Of a stretch of DNA of 64,000 nt, positions 47,344 through 61,026 are shown in pieces. The notes under the pieces are model-generated. The model saw only the letters and a program-made list of their open reading frames with translations. It made no database searches and was not told the DNA's origin. This DNA is from Cardinalis cardinalis (lineage: Eukaryota > Chordata > Aves > Passeriformes > Cardinalidae). How positions within the stretch are numbered: the first letter of the stretch is position 1; every line of letters begins with the position of its first letter. Both the position numbers and the translations under genes were made by a program. The stretch spans positions 930,001 through 994,000 of the forward strand of contig JACDOX010000013.1 of NCBI GenBank assembly GCA_014549065.1, given 5' to 3'.

Positions 47344-48514
47344 AAATTTACTTCCTTAGAATTGTAGAAGAGTGTCCCTCCTCTCTCCAGATAAATCTCT
47401 TGATAATTCTCTCTCTCACAAATTGAGTTACACTAGCCAGGTTCTCAACAGTCCTGACTACTGCTTTCCAGAGTCTAGTGAGAACTGTGTGTGGTCAGGC
47501 ACTATTACTGTGGAGTTCCACTGTAAGACTAGCAAAAGAAGAGACTCAACCTTTTGTGTATTGAAATCCATGGGATTGTGATAAACTGTTCCTTTATCTG
47601 CTATTTGTTTACAGGAATTGTCCTCTGAAATCTTCCCTTCATTTAATAGTCCCTGGGTGAATTGTTAAGGCCTCTTTGGAGGAAGAATCTCTACTGAAGG
47701 TCTAACAGCTATTTAAATTAGATTTTAAGCCCAATAGATATGTACGATTTGCCAAGATTCTGCATCATATAGCTAAATCATGCAATACTGAAGTCCAACT
47801 CTTACTCCAGTGAGAACCAGTCCATTGGCATCACTAGGTAGCTGAATACTATGTTTTGGGGACTTTTTTCAGAGGTTTCACACTGAGAGAGTTTAATTTA
47901 TAGCACTGATGAAACTACATTTGAACNGGAAATAGTTTGGGTATGTGTGTGACTGGATTAGAAAAGAAAAAATTCATCCTCTGTTAGACAAAATCGCACC
48001 AGAGATTTTTTCCTGGCTGTAAGCAGAGTCCCTCTTGGATCAGTTGACCTCTTTAATAGAAGAGTCTGTCCTTCCATTAAATCAAAGGGAACAGAAGTCA
48101 GTCCTGTAAGCAGGTGGCTGTCTCTGGGTGATGTCCAAGGTCAGACTTTCTAACTCTTCTCTGAGTTACTGGGGAAACTGCCCATGAAATTGGAGACATT
48201 GTGAAGGTAGAGGCTAAACAAGCTGTTCACTCCCCTGCTACTGTTACCAGGACTCAAGACTAATGTGTCTTTGCGAAAACAGGCTTAAATTCTCACTCAG
48301 ATGGATGAGATTTTAGAAAAGCTGCACAGTGCGTTCTTCCTTATGGAAAAAAGTTAATTAAGTGCTGCTGCCTTCTAGACTCAGTTTCAGCATTGGGTGA
48401 ACCTGCTTATTGCAGAAAATGAAGGTATTTGCCCAATGATATATCAACAGCATCTTATTTCTATCAAGCAAAAGAAAAATATATTCCCTGGGGTAAGGGT
48501 GGCTTGGATGACAT

Positions 48515-48611
48515 TAAAAAATATGAAAAAGAGAAAAATGTTTTAAATTTTATTAAAAAATATAAAAATATTCCAAATATATATAAAATATAAAAAATAT
48601 GAAAAATATAA
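48515..48611. repeat. A/T-rich low-complexity DNA
   Basis: AAAAATATGAAAAA and AAATATAAAATATAAAAAAT-type units are repeated irregularly. Confidence 0.85.
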
Positions 48612-49301
48612 AGTGAGGTTTTTGGACTGGTTTATGGAAGTGGCACACAAGGATTTAAAGCCACATGTAGGCTAGGTGGGATTTACTGAGGTGAGGTGCT
48701 TATCTCAGGGATGTCCCCTTTTAAAACACTGAAATTGTATGGGAGATCTGTGCTCTTTTTAAAATTGGTTGGCTTAGGCAATAAAAAAGACAACATTTTC
48801 TGAACTCGTTATTTTGAAAAGTTTTTACATGAAAATTAGAGTAGCAAAGCATAAAAATCCAGGCGTTCTAAATTCAGATTTTTACTAAACTTCCAGACAT
48901 TTCTCAGACACAGATTTCTTGAAGTACTGTGCTGTGGCAGAGTGTTGTGAGGCAAAGGAGATAATCAACTGTGTACTTGGAAAAACAAGAAAAATCTTGT
49001 TTGACAAGAAAGTTGTTGCAACTGTTGAAAAAGAGGGCCCTGCATTTTTTAATTCTTAAAATATGGAAAGCCTTACAATATTTTTGTCTAGTCACTATTT
49101 TTTTTTTCCCCTGTTCTGTTTACAAGACTCACTTCTAGTATTCTAGCTAATTGGTCTGAAAAATCTGACCATCTTTACTACAAATTTCTTCATGTTCCTT
49201 GTGTCATAAAGTGGTTTTGGAGATGCTGCATGGATTTCTTCAAGAATAAATGAAACAGCTGTCTAGTGAAATCTTGCTATAATAAATGAAGATAGAGTAA
49301 T

Positions 49302-49354
49302 TAGTATAGGGAAAAATCAGTATAGTGGGAAAAATTAGTATAGTGGGAAAATCA
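49302..49354. repeat. Three tandem copies of a roughly 18-bp unit
   Basis: AGTATAGTGGGAAAAAT-type units repeat three times with minor differences. Confidence 0.85.
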
Positions 49355-49518
49355 ACCAGACAGGTAGTGTACTGGGGATTTTTCATCCCTGTTATTCTCT
49401 TTATCAAACCTACTCCTTAACACCTCTAATCAAATGTTTCCAAGTAGCCCGTTTAAATACTAAACAATCTTAAAATTTAAAATGTCCTTATTGATAGCAT
49501 ATCTTAATTCTTTTAGCT

Positions 49519-49551
49519 TTTATCAAATCTGCAGAGGGAAGATTTGATAAA
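49519..49551. other. Perfect 12-bp inverted repeat with 9-nt loop
   Basis: TTTATCAAATCT and AGATTTGATAAA flank GCAGAGGGA. One further C-G pair lies just outside a T-G mismatch. There is no transcription unit nearby to give it a role. Confidence 0.85.
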
Positions 49552-50559
49552 GGACAGTGGGTTTCATACGTTCTCTAAAGCCCTTTCATATACTGAAAGA
49601 ATATCCCCATTTCCTCAAATTTTTATTTTTTAAAAATAAAACAGAATGTTTCTTTTAACAGACCTTGGAGGTAATATTTTCTGTCTTTTATATTATTAAC
49701 TATTGGGCTGTGTCCCAAAGGAGAAGTAATCTCTGTATCACATTACAGTACCCAAAAATGGGCACTCCACTCTAGGAGACGTCTCCTACACTAAACAATT
49801 GTTGTGTCTTGTATGTGATGCTCCTCAAAGTATGAGACATTTGAATGTCTTTTTACAATGGTATCACATTCTTGGCTTAAATCAAATGTCTGATTCACTG
49901 AAAGCCCAAAACCTTTTTTCAGTATTGCTGAAGTCAGCTATTTCCCTATTGTGTTTATCTCTTGAATATTCCTTACTTGGCACTTTACTTAGCCTATACT
50001 GAATTCTACCATGTTGATTTCAAGATGTGNCTTTTGTTTATTAACATTACTAAAAAAATCAGACCAAGTTCTGCTGAACATCTGCAACCTGTTCTAGTTT
50101 GAACAGCTCTGCAAATGTGACAAGTNTGTTCTCTGGTCTGTCATCCAAGACATTGAGGAAATTACTGAATGCAGCCTGCAATGGGTGTCTGCAGCCTGTC
50201 ACTTGATTTCTTCTCACAACTGGGCAGATAACTTTTAATAGCTACCTTGTAAATGCATTTGGGTAGCTACACACCTATTTACCAAAGTTTATCAATTTGT
50301 ACTGTGTATTTCTATATTTTGTGAGGAAGAATTGTATTTAAACAGTGCCAATAGCATTACTAAGTGTACTGTGTACCAATATCTGTTCAAATCTCACCCT
50401 TTGTGAGTGCTGAAGCAAAGATTATACTATCTTTTCAGCCTTTACTATCTGCTGTTCTCTTTCTTTCCTTGTTAAGTACTAGGCATTATTTTCTTGCTGT
50501 CCTCCCATTCCTAAACTGTTCTTCTTGTTGAATTTTATGTTTCTTGTTAAATGAAATTC

Positions 50560-51370
50560 ATTTTCATTTTGATCTACACTGCATGTATTCCTTTATAGTC
50601 TTACATGTATGCTTGTAGGTCCTTGTTCCTGTTTGTGTGTTTCTTATTATCTTTTTGTTTATATTTAGTTTTTTTGCTTTCCTTTTTCTTTTCTTGTCTC
50701 TTAAAGAGCTTCTGACTGAACCATATTGGTCTCTTATTGCGCTCCATGTTTCTTTTACATCATGAGAGTCTACCATAGTATCTTTAATACAGTCCCTTTC
50801 AGTAACTGTGTACCCTGTTGCAGTCTTTTTTTTCCCCTTTAGAATAACTTCCCAAGAGATCCCACCTTCTAGTTCCCTCAATCTGATGAATTCTGCTTTT
50901 TTTTTTGGACTACATTGTCCTTATTCGGCTCTCTGATTCTGGCCTTTTTTAGATTTGTGAACTCCATAGTTTTGTAATCGCTTTAACCAAGATTATTTTC
51001 TACCCCAAACTTCTCAACCAGATCCTCCCTACTAATTGGAACCAATTTTAAAGCAGCTGCAAACTTCTTAGTACCTTCTTCCATCTTCCTAAAGGAAAGT
51101 TGTCCTCAATATGTTCTGAAAGCCTACTAGACTCTCTTCGTCCTGACATTATTTTGCAGTGCTTTTCTGTGTATGATTCAAGCCTCCCAGAGGACACCCT
51201 TTGGATGCTTTTATTGTTTGCAACAAAAAAAAAAAAAGGTCTACCCCAAAACGTACCAAGCAGCACTCTTCTAAGTCCTTCTGATTATATTTCTGGCATA
51301 TCCCTATTATGACATTGCCTTTATTTATTTTTTTTTTTATTTTAACCTTTCTCCTTGAGATGCTCAATGC
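50560..51370 (-). mobile_element. Decayed LINE (CR1/L3-type) endonuclease-region fragment
   Basis: Read on the minus strand, about 51,030 to 50,970 encodes EDLVEKFGVENNLG, a stop, then SDYK. This resembles the LGxSDHE motif at the end of the apurinic-type endonuclease domain of CR1-like LINEs, with His changed and a stop inside. A Lys/Arg-rich 105-codon frame follows (50,564-50,881), which fits the basic linker between endonuclease and reverse transcriptase. Frames are broken and no reverse-transcriptase core is visible. The family assignment is by motif memory and is tentative. Confidence 0.45.
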
Positions 51371-52296
51371 ACATCTCACCTCTTCTGGCAGTTGAGCAAG
51401 GATCTACATTTTTGATGTGCAGTGTGGCATCTACTTCTTTTTTCCCTAGAGCCTGTCTTTCATAAACAAAGTGTACTCCTTTATCCCAGCAGTTAGAGGA
51501 AACAGCATGGAAACATAATCATTACTCAGCAGTCACAGGCAGCTGCTTAGTCCAATTGGGACTGCTTCTGTGTCATGCTCANTAGCTACCTCAATAACTC
51601 TAGCAGTTCTAGTGAAAAAGAAGATTTCAGAAACTTCCTCAGTTTTGTCTTACACTTTTCTGTGTTTTTTTCATCGAAGGAAAGGTTTCAACAAGCTTGA
51701 GTGTTAGTAAAGTTAGAAAATTAGTTTATGGGGCAAAAAACCCCCCTTTAATTATTTACACCNTACACAATTGTGATGAATATTCCAACCTTAAATCTAG
51801 ACCTAACTGGTATGGATCTGGTCAGAAGATCCTGCAGTAAATGGGGATTTTATTATAAACACCAGATTGTATTATAAACACCAGGAAGGCATGGGAATTT
51901 TCGAGCAGAGTCAGATTAAGTTTTTCCTTTCAAAATTCCAGCCTATTCCTGTTGAAGTGGGCTCTCTTTAGCTGTGAGCAAATTCATTCCCAAAGCTACA
52001 GAAATCTTCATAAATTTGGTGCATCTCTCTAACCTAGTAAGGATTATTTGGATTGCTGTGAACAAGCCACACCAAACCTGACATCATCCTTCCCAACACT
52101 GCAAGGGCTTTTCATAATTTCATGGTGGAAAATACAACTTGTCCCTGTCTGGTAAATAATTTTAATCCAAACAACACGGGATGACAACTACAGAATTTCC
52201 TTGGGATTATTGCATCAGTATGGAAACAAATTCAGAACATTTATCACAGTATCAGAAGTTGTTCAGGGTGTCTCTGATTCACTTGCACTGAAAAAA
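51371..52296. other. Non-coding stretch
   Basis: No gene or recognised repeat is seen apart from a short imperfect duplication (ATTATAAACACCAG twice) near 51,852-51,884. Confidence 0.6.
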
Positions 52297-52685
52297 CANA
52301 GAATCACTGAATAGTTAATTTGAAGGACCTCTGGCAATCACCTAGTCCACCTTCCCTGTTTGGAACGAGGTGAGCTGTAGCACACTGCCCATGGAGGTGT
52401 GCCCATGGACTTTTGAATATCTCCAAGGATGAAGACTCCACAACCTCCTCAGGCAACCTGCTCCAGTGTTTGAACAGTAAAAAAAAGGTTTTTTCTTATA
52501 TTTCAATGGAATATTTTGATTTCTGCCCACTTTCTCTTGGGGCTGTCCCTGGGAAATACTGAGAAGTCTGGCTCTGTATTTTTACTCCCTGCCATCAGGT
52601 ATTTAGACTTCTCTAGGCTGACTAGTCCCAGCCCTTTCAGCCTCTTCACCTAGCTCATCATCTTCATGGTCTCCTGCCTTGCTAC
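52297..52685 (-). mobile_element. CR1 LINE 3'-end fragment, minus orientation
   Basis: GAATCACTGAATAGTTAATT, CTTTTGAATATCTCCAAGGA, GGCAACCTGCTCCAGTGTTT and CTAGGCTGACTAGTCCCAGC appear in the order expected for a reversed CR1 3' end, continuing to CATGGTCTCCTGCCTTGC. Confidence 0.88.
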
Positions 52686-55600
52686 CTACAATAAGTTTGT
52701 GTGTGTCTGTTTTTCCCTGTATCTTCCTTCTTGCCCGTTTTTGAGGTTGAAATTTGCTTTCTTCTAGGAAAGATAATCAAGAGAGGCTTCACAAATTACA
52801 TGCTACTAAGTCACATGCACCTATGTGTTTTAAATGTTCCCTAGTCTGATCCTCCTACAACAAGGGCAAGTCTTGTTGCTCCAGAAAAATGCCATAACAA
52901 GAGTTGCCAGAGTGTGATGGGGAACCAGTCTCATGGTATGCAGCCCATTTTAGAGATGTGTTAAAAAAACAGACTTTTTTGGCCAGAATTCTCTTTAATT
53001 AGGCCATATTATTTATTTCAGCTTTAGTTTTAAAAACCAAACAGAAATACCTCTTGATAAAATTCAGTCCAATGGCATTTCTTTTATGAAAAATGTAAGC
53101 CTATTCAAAGTAAAATATATAAAATACATCCTTTAATAAAAGATTCATATAAATGTAGGAGGAGTCATATTATAATATGAAATTGTCTCCTGAGCAACAT
53201 GCTAGAAGAAGCTTAACTTCATTCTGAATAGTACTGAACAAAACATTATTCTTTCTGTAGAAATACTGGACAATATGTATCAGCAAGAACGTGCCTGATG
53301 ACAATTCCCTGATCCACACATGCACACAGGATAACTAAGTAGGGAAATTGTGAATATAGCTCTGCCTATTTATTTGGACTTCTGAAAAATTTAGTTATTA
53401 TTTGCATGTCTGTTCCTCTTACAATGCAATGTTGAAAGATTTCATGTAAACTTCCGATTATTTGGGTTTGAAAAATTTACACCATGGGTAATGCAAGATT
53501 TGCTTGAGAACTGCTTTTGTTTGTTTTTGTTTTGTTTTGTTAATGTGCCCTTTTGAGAAACCCCCTGCATCCCAAGAAATAAAAAAAAATTCCAAAAATG
53601 ATCTTTTAGATTAGAGCATCATCTCTTCAGAGCATGAATATCCTTGCTTTGTAGAATACACAGCAGCAGCCAGGAATGGTTAGCTGGCTGTGGCTTTATT
53701 TTCTCCACATGATTCAATGATTCATACTTCAGGAAGATATCCAGTACAACATTAAATAAATGAGTGAAATACATGTTCATCCTCAGTTCTCCCACATGAT
53801 TCTGCAGGTGAATAGCCATGACTGGGATCTATGGACACAGGGAATGCTGCTTTGGTGTTATTACAGTCTTTGCCATCATTCCTAGAGCCTGTGACTACCC
53901 TTAGTAGTTTGGACCACAAAGTTCTGGAATCAGGTAGTCNGGGTGGGAGAGCAAGAATGGTGATTTTTGGCAGATTTTCCTCAAGGGGGGTGGATATCTT
54001 TCCAGATGCCAGTTTGCAGTCCCCAGTGACAGCATGCTGGCAGTCCCTGTGTGCAGGGGGTCTGCTCAGGCATGGGGTGGGCCCTTGTGGACATGTGCCC
54101 ACACAGGACACAGGAGTGCAGGGGAAAGTTCTGGGCAAGGAATTTCCCATTTTGCAGCTATACCTGGGCTTGTGAGTCAGAACACTGAGCTTTTCTCCCC
54201 TTAAAAGGCAAGATTTAGTACTTTCTCTCCAAGTGGTTGCTGTCCTCTCTCCTTACTAAAAAACCTGAGAGGCTAAAAGCCTGTCTTCTCCACTTGAGCC
54301 AAAATCAAAAGAAGTAGAATGAGGCTCTCTATGAGTTTAGATGGGTATGGATTTACAAAAGGCATACTTTGCACACCAAGTATACGTTACTGATGAAAAT
54401 GTACTGATTGAAAAGGAAATACAAGTAATAATGCCATAAGCTTTTATTCAGAAGCTGTCTGAAAGAACAACACTTGGTTGTAATGCAAATATGCCAACAC
54501 ACGCTGCCTTCCTTTCCAGGTATGTATTAAAACTATTGCCCTTAGACACTAACAATTTGCATATACAGAATCCACTATGCAGAGCAAAAATGACTTGCAT
54601 AATGAATTACACATGCACAAAAAAAAAGGTGTGCAAAATAAACACATCAACTAGCTGAATACTAATTACTTATATGCAAAATCTGGAGACACTCAATATG
54701 CAGAACCAATCAGTTATCACAGTGAACACCTATAACTAATTTCCTCCAGGAAGAAAATTTTCCATTAGCTTTAGTGAATTTATACCCATTATAGAAAGGT
54801 TGTAGCTAAATAAATATTATTTTAGTTTAATTGGATTAAAAATTAGAAATGCAAATTCTGGTGCACCATGTCTCTGAGTCCTTGTCTCCCTTTTTATGGT
54901 AATATCCTTCTAATGGTTTAAGCCTATGAAGAAAAAACACTGAAGATTTTAACTAGCAGCTTTGCAGGGGGGCAGAAAGGAGCAAAGAAGATTTAGTGGT
55001 GAAAAGAGCAAATAAATAGGTGCTCCAAGATTAAAAAGAGGGTAGAAGTGCATGCTGAGCTGTTGAAAGACCTCTCTGTGTTTAAAGAAAAATATTGTTT
55101 GGTTCTTTCACCAGTGCATGATCAAAATAAGAGGTACAAATTAGTTCATGGCTGCTGAAGCTACAAAACATCATGCAGAGAGCTGTCTTTGGGAACGTTT
55201 TAATGAGGAGAAGAGGTCATCAGACTGTGACATTGCTTTTCAGAATTCTTCAAGAACAACACAGACTTCCTGTTCCAAATGTGGTAAAGAATAAAACAAC
55301 CTTAGTAGTAATCGTACAACTTTTGAACCGTGTTCCTTGGAAATACTGTACCGTGCTCATTTTGTAGCTTTAGTTAGCTATCTCAAAGGAACTCTTCCAT
55401 ATTTTCCATGTGCTCTTATTTCAAAAGTACAGTGAAATGATAGAGCTTCAACAAGGATTATATTTATAAAATAAAGTTTTATTCAGTCTTCTAAAGAGAT
55501 TTTAATGTTTTCATTGCTCTAGGTGAAATGGTACACTGTGGCTCTGTTCATTAACATTTAGCATCAGTGCAAAAATCAAGGATTACCACATGCAGTTTGA

Positions 55601-58600
55601 AAGGACATCCAAAATGACTTTGAAATTAAATTCACTACAATCTTAGTTTTGCAGCATTTTAAACATGATTTTAAAATGTATAAGATAAGTTAATGGCATT
55701 CCAGGTCAAATATTCCCAGGCCAATAATAAGTTCCACATAGAATGTCATTATTTAAATTTCAGGCATACTGCATATGCTGACTAGGATTGAAGAAGTCCA
55801 CAATAAATGTAATAAATAAGATGTGTACTACCCTGCATTTCTTGTAAAAGAAGCTTTCTTAAGGGTATTTAGTGAGACTATTAGCAAAGAGAAGATACTG
55901 GTAAATCAAATAATTATTCTAAGTTATGGGTGTCTCACAATTGGAATGGCATCAGGATTGCCAATAATTATTGAAAAAAGGAAACAACTAGCAATTGACA
56001 AGAGTTTTTATCCTGATAAACAATGGATTAAAAGAATGTGAAAGAAATAGATATTAAAATAATGATTTCTAACTCTCCTTTACAAAGGTTTCTAACAGTA
56101 AGAAAGAATACAAATATATGTAAAATAAGGTTCATGAATCAGGTACTGTAGTTAATAATTTGGCTAAAAATTGACTTATCTATTAATTGAAACAGAAACA
56201 GCTATNTGACAGGCCTTTCTGTTTTCAGAATGATTGAAACAAAATTTCATTTGGAAAAACATCAGCAACAATGATATAAAATTGGTGTAGATGGTATTGC
56301 ATGTGGCATGGAAATTTTATTTTCATCCTTTTGTTGCATGTCATTTAAAATTACAGTCACCATGGCAAGAGAGTTAAGGATAACATAAACCATAATGAAC
56401 AACACCTCTCTTTTCTTTTACCACTAAATAAAAGGGTAAAACAAATTTGGTGGCTGTCTTCTGTATTCAGAAAAAAATTATATCAGAGCGTTTTCTCTCA
56501 GTTTTTNCCAGAGCACTAGTAAATGTCCACCACATGAAGTATGTCATTCTAACCTGAGGATTGAAAGTCTAAAAAACCCCCATATATCTATTTGTTAACA
56601 AATATGTGCTGTCATCCAAAAATACATTTTAGTAATAAATATTTATTTTTATGCCAATAATCTTACAGCTTCAAATCTTTATTATTGCCCATTCATTGCA
56701 CTCTGCAACGTTCTCACATGAATCTGATTACTTAAGCATGATTTTATATACTGTGGTATTGTTCCTTATCTTTTATGTGAGGTACTAAATAGGCGGCTGG
56801 AAATATTTTAGTTGTCTGTTTCATNTCTAAAAAAATCCCGATGCAAATTTTTCCCACAAAAGCTAACGAGTTTGTTGGTTTTCAGTTCAAACCTTTAATC
56901 CTGTTTGAATGGATNGATGTCTTTTTCCTTGATTTACCAGATTCTTCTGTCAGTGATTAGGGCCTGGGAGTTTGGGCTAATCTGAGTTTCTCCTCTTTTT
57001 GTATGGTCATTCTAGTGCCCATTATTCTTGTCTTTTTTTTTTTTCCCTTTCCAAGAATACCTCTGTATTCCATTCAATAACCATTGCTCATTGAAAGAAG
57101 ATGTCTTAGATAGCCAATTAGCTGTTATGCATAGAGATTTTAACCAGCATGGTAGCAGTATTTGTTACAGGACTGTAAGCAAAGCATTGAAAAATAAATG
57201 TTTGAAAAGAGAGGGGAGGAAAAGGAGATTCTGAATTTCTGAATTCTGCTTTCAATTATCCCGAANTACATCTAGAGCAATAATGATAAGTGCAAGTTTT
57301 ACAAATCAACATGATAGGAGAAAAGACTCTTTGATTCAGTGAATAAGTTGTGATGCAGAAATCCTGCAGCAGTTTGACTAGTAAGTATGCTTTTATAATT
57401 AGAGTATCAATGATTCTCTGACTAAAGCAAAAGTGTTANAGGGTTCTTTGATAGCAAATGTGGGCAGCTCTTGGGAACTTTCATATAACTGTCATAAAAC
57501 AGGACTACTGAATGTTCCTAAAATGAATGCCATTAAATCTTATTATTAACTTCATTGACTGCAACAGATGTCTAGTGTCTTCTTGTGACATAAATATGTA
57601 AGTTTTGAAAAAGCCCCCCACATTTAGAGAGAGCTGTAAAATAAAGGGGTATAATCTAGGAAAATATATATCTCTGACATATCTGTATACATTTTTTTTC
57701 TATAATCAGAGCTTCAACTACCAGTTTTCTGTTAATATGGTGTCTCAGAAAAGAAAACAAGCAAAACACACTACATGCAAAACAAGTATTTTAATTTTTT
57801 TTGTTTACATAAAGTGATATTCTTCATTAAATAGCAAATATATATCTTCAAAATGAGATNATCCATAAACTAAAATATCTGCATGATCATAAAAGAATCA
57901 TGGTATATGTGTATAACATTATGTGACATTAGTTGAGTATTTATTTGTAGTTCTATTAGTGGCTATTAACAAGTTTATGGCTTTCATGCATAATCAAAAT
58001 GTATGAACCGTTGTTTGATTTGAGCATATTCAAAATATTTTATTTGCTTACATAAACATATTGTTTAAAAGTTTTTGTAATATTTTGTAAAATTAATATA
58101 TTTATGTGACTCTTCTGAATATTTATCAAACATCAATTGTACAGGAAAAGAATTGATTTTTCTATCAAAATTATTTTTGCAACTTTATTTCATATAGTTT
58201 TGGTTCTCAGTGTGAACTTTTTATTGTAAACAAAAGTCTGCAATGTTTTTGAAGTGGACTTATGTGCTATTTTGGGCAAGGTACTACAGCAGATCTTGAA
58301 AAAGAGAGGTCAATCCCTATAAAACAGAAAAGGTTTCTCAGGACTTTTCTATTTTAGAACATGGTGTTTTAACACAGAATTTTCTATCAAGAAGCTACTN
58401 TGAATGTCTACTGGTACTGGAGGTAATGTCTGTTGGTACTAAAGTAGCTGCACCCACCTTTTAATATTGCTGGGTTAAATACAGTACATCTTGTTGGGTT
58501 TTTCCTTAAAATGTTAACTCAGTGAAAACAGAACATTCTAGTGGGCTGCACCTGATGGGTCCTTGGCAAGAAGATGTACGCATCTAGGCATNGTTGTGCA

Positions 58601-59215
58601 CTGCATTATTATACTGTGCATGCTTTGTGTTCNTGTCAGGACCTGAGAAAGTTTTTTAATGAGTGTGAGCCAGACAGAGGGACAGTCTAGGNGCTGTACA
58701 CCACTGTGGAAATATTTAACTAAAAATTTAGCTGACTATGTAATAACATACCACTGTTGCCATAGGGAGCTGTGAGATATTTGACACTGCTGAGTCACTG
58801 TTTGAATGACAAAACCCCTAACACTGGGTTTCATTGCAATCCCCACACATTCCATGGTGCTTTTAGCAGGATGAGGAATGCTGAACTGTACCCTGACTGA
58901 ATTCCAGATGAATTTGTTAGGTTCAGCACATCCATGGGGTTTCTCACTCCATAACCTATTGCGCAGTTCTGCTTTTATCTTTAAAAAGCTGTCATGTGTC
59001 AGGGGTTGCAACCTTCTTAGAAGGAAATTCTTTGTACTTAAATGGGAAAGGCCATTTATAAATGTGTTTACATGAAAAACACATTAATATGTGTACCTTG
59101 AGACAGTTGAACAGGGAGCATCCTAAGTCATAGGATTCTGAATTTTTCAGAAGCTGTAATCAACATAGAATAATCCTCAAGAACTCAGTAACCAATATTT
59201 CTTCCAGCAGTGTTT

Positions 59216-59232
59216 TATATATATATATATAT
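59216..59232. repeat. (TA)n microsatellite
   Basis: Eight or so TA units. Confidence 0.9.
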
Positions 59233-60949
59233 GTTTTAACTCAGGTGTTTATTTGTATGACAACAGTGTATATGTAATCAATCACTTAATTAGGTCCAAG
59301 GCTTCTAGAGTGGCAAGCCAGGAGCACTGATCTCTGGTTCTGTCAGCAGAGAAAGGCTGGGATGGCATATAGTCTTCCCTTGAGAGTAATTCTTCTTGTC
59401 CTCACGGCCCTCTGTGCATTCCTTCCATGCAGCCCTGCAGGTTCATGCTCAAAGACTGAAAGGTGAAAGAGGAGAGGAGAAAATCTTTCAGAAATTTCAC
59501 AGAAGCAACCTAATAGACAGTCACAGTATAGTGAGGCAAGGGCAGCATGTTGCTTGGAGGAGCCCTGATATGTGGAGGTAAATGGCCTTATCATTGAGAT
59601 CCAGTAATTTAGGAGGCCAAACTTCCATTTCGTGGCAGTCATGAGAAAAGAAACTGTATCCCAGAAGAAGAGGAAGAAGGCAGCTGTCTGAGTGAAAAGT
59701 ATTGGCCTGTTATCCCTGCAAGTCCAGCACAGAAAAATGTTACTCAGGGAGAATAAGTGAAAAGAGAAAGACCCAGAGGGAGGGCAAATACTGAGACAAA
59801 AAGGAATGCACAAGATTCTCATAACTGGTGTTATTAATTTAATGCTGCCAATTTCTTCCTCAAATTGGTAGCTTAAATGTAGTAACTATGCATCTGTGGT
59901 GGGATTTATTAAAGCCTAATCAAGGAGATTTAAAATCCTAATCGTAGGACTCATGATTCATTTAAATATTATAACANTGGGTAGGCAGAAGCTTTGATGC
60001 TTTTCTCCAGCACTTTGGGATTCAGTTCATGATTGCTGATGAGTTGAGAGAAGTTCTACCATGCACNTTTCATATCAAGTACCCAGTCTGAGAAGTCAAG
60101 TGACATTTGCCTATATTTCTTTCCAATCTACTGCAAGATACTTTTCCTACTTATATTAGAAAAAAGGTTTCAGACACTTTTCTGTTTCTCTTTCTCTCAG
60201 ACTTGCAGACACATTATTCTTGTTTTAAAACTGGGATATTTGCCTTGCATGTAAACCCTTGTTTTGAATACAAGTGATAAGAAATTATGTGTGGAATCCA
60301 CAGTCCCTAAGTCCTTTCAGCTCCATGGAGATAGGCATTTCTATTCATATTCCAGGAGTCTTCTGGAACTGAGAAGGCNAAAATAAAGCCTGTGAAACAG
60401 GGAGAAGGCAAAACTATCAGGTTTTTCTTCCTTTAAAGCAGCTTTCTTTAGTTACAAAATGATAATTTATAATCTNGCCCAGGTTAAAGTTTGACAGTTT
60501 TTGCAGATATTGTAACTATCTANTGAGGAAGCTGTACAACTGCATATATAATTTTTACAACATCATGGATTGAAAGAGAATTNTGAGAGATCAATTGTCC
60601 TGAGAAGTGAGCTCTGAATGTAGGAAANATCCTCTTTCCTGGACCCAGCCCCNGGCNAATTTTTGTGNNCATGTTTCTGTANAGAAAGCACATCTGAGAG
60701 CAAAGTTATGGACAAAATACACCAGACCAACATTAAAACCTCTTCCAGTTTTCTATTGGAAAAACAATTGTGCTACCATGAGGTAAAACTGGTGCTTCAC
60801 CTTTGCCCAGCAGGATACTGAGGATCAGAAAAGTCTTATGTATGTAAAGCATAATAGTGATGATGGTGATCATGATGATGATAATAAACATCACCATTAT
60901 ATCATATTATTAGATTCAATAGTTGTAGATTACATATAATTTCTTGGGA

Positions 60950-60969
60950 TTAATTAATTAATTAATTAA
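60950..60969. repeat. (ATTA)n microsatellite
   Basis: TTAATTAATTAATTAATTAA, following a GAT/ATA-rich stretch. Confidence 0.9.
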
Positions 60970-61026
60970 ACTATAGCAACAAATCTCTTGTATTACTTTA
61001 AGCATTGCTGCAGCATATATTTGCAG

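Larger units (their letters stand above)
46789..50559. other. Non-coding stretch with small repeats
   Basis: No gene is supported. It contains tandem repeats at 47,277-47,343 and 49,302-49,354, A/T-rich low-complexity DNA at 48,515-48,611, and a perfect hairpin at 49,519-49,551. Confidence 0.6.
52686..61026. other. Gene-poor AT-rich stretch
   Basis: No gene is supported. A GC-richer patch at 53,830-54,175 is open on both strands (114 and 132 codons), which argues for base composition and not coding. A (TA)n run lies at 59,216-59,232, GAT repeats near 60,855-60,890, an (ATTA)n run at 60,950-60,969, and clustered N bases at 60,628-60,682. Confidence 0.55.

Noticed and set aside
55823..56041. 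72-codon AT-rich plus-strand open frame with a membrane-like segment
   Set aside because: No splice borders, promoter or recognised domain; treated as chance in the absence of conservation data.
59343..59822. 159-codon minus-strand open frame, Phe/Cys/Ser-rich
   Set aside because: The composition is that of antisense to purine-rich DNA, with no domain, splice or regulatory evidence; a plus-strand frame overlaps it.
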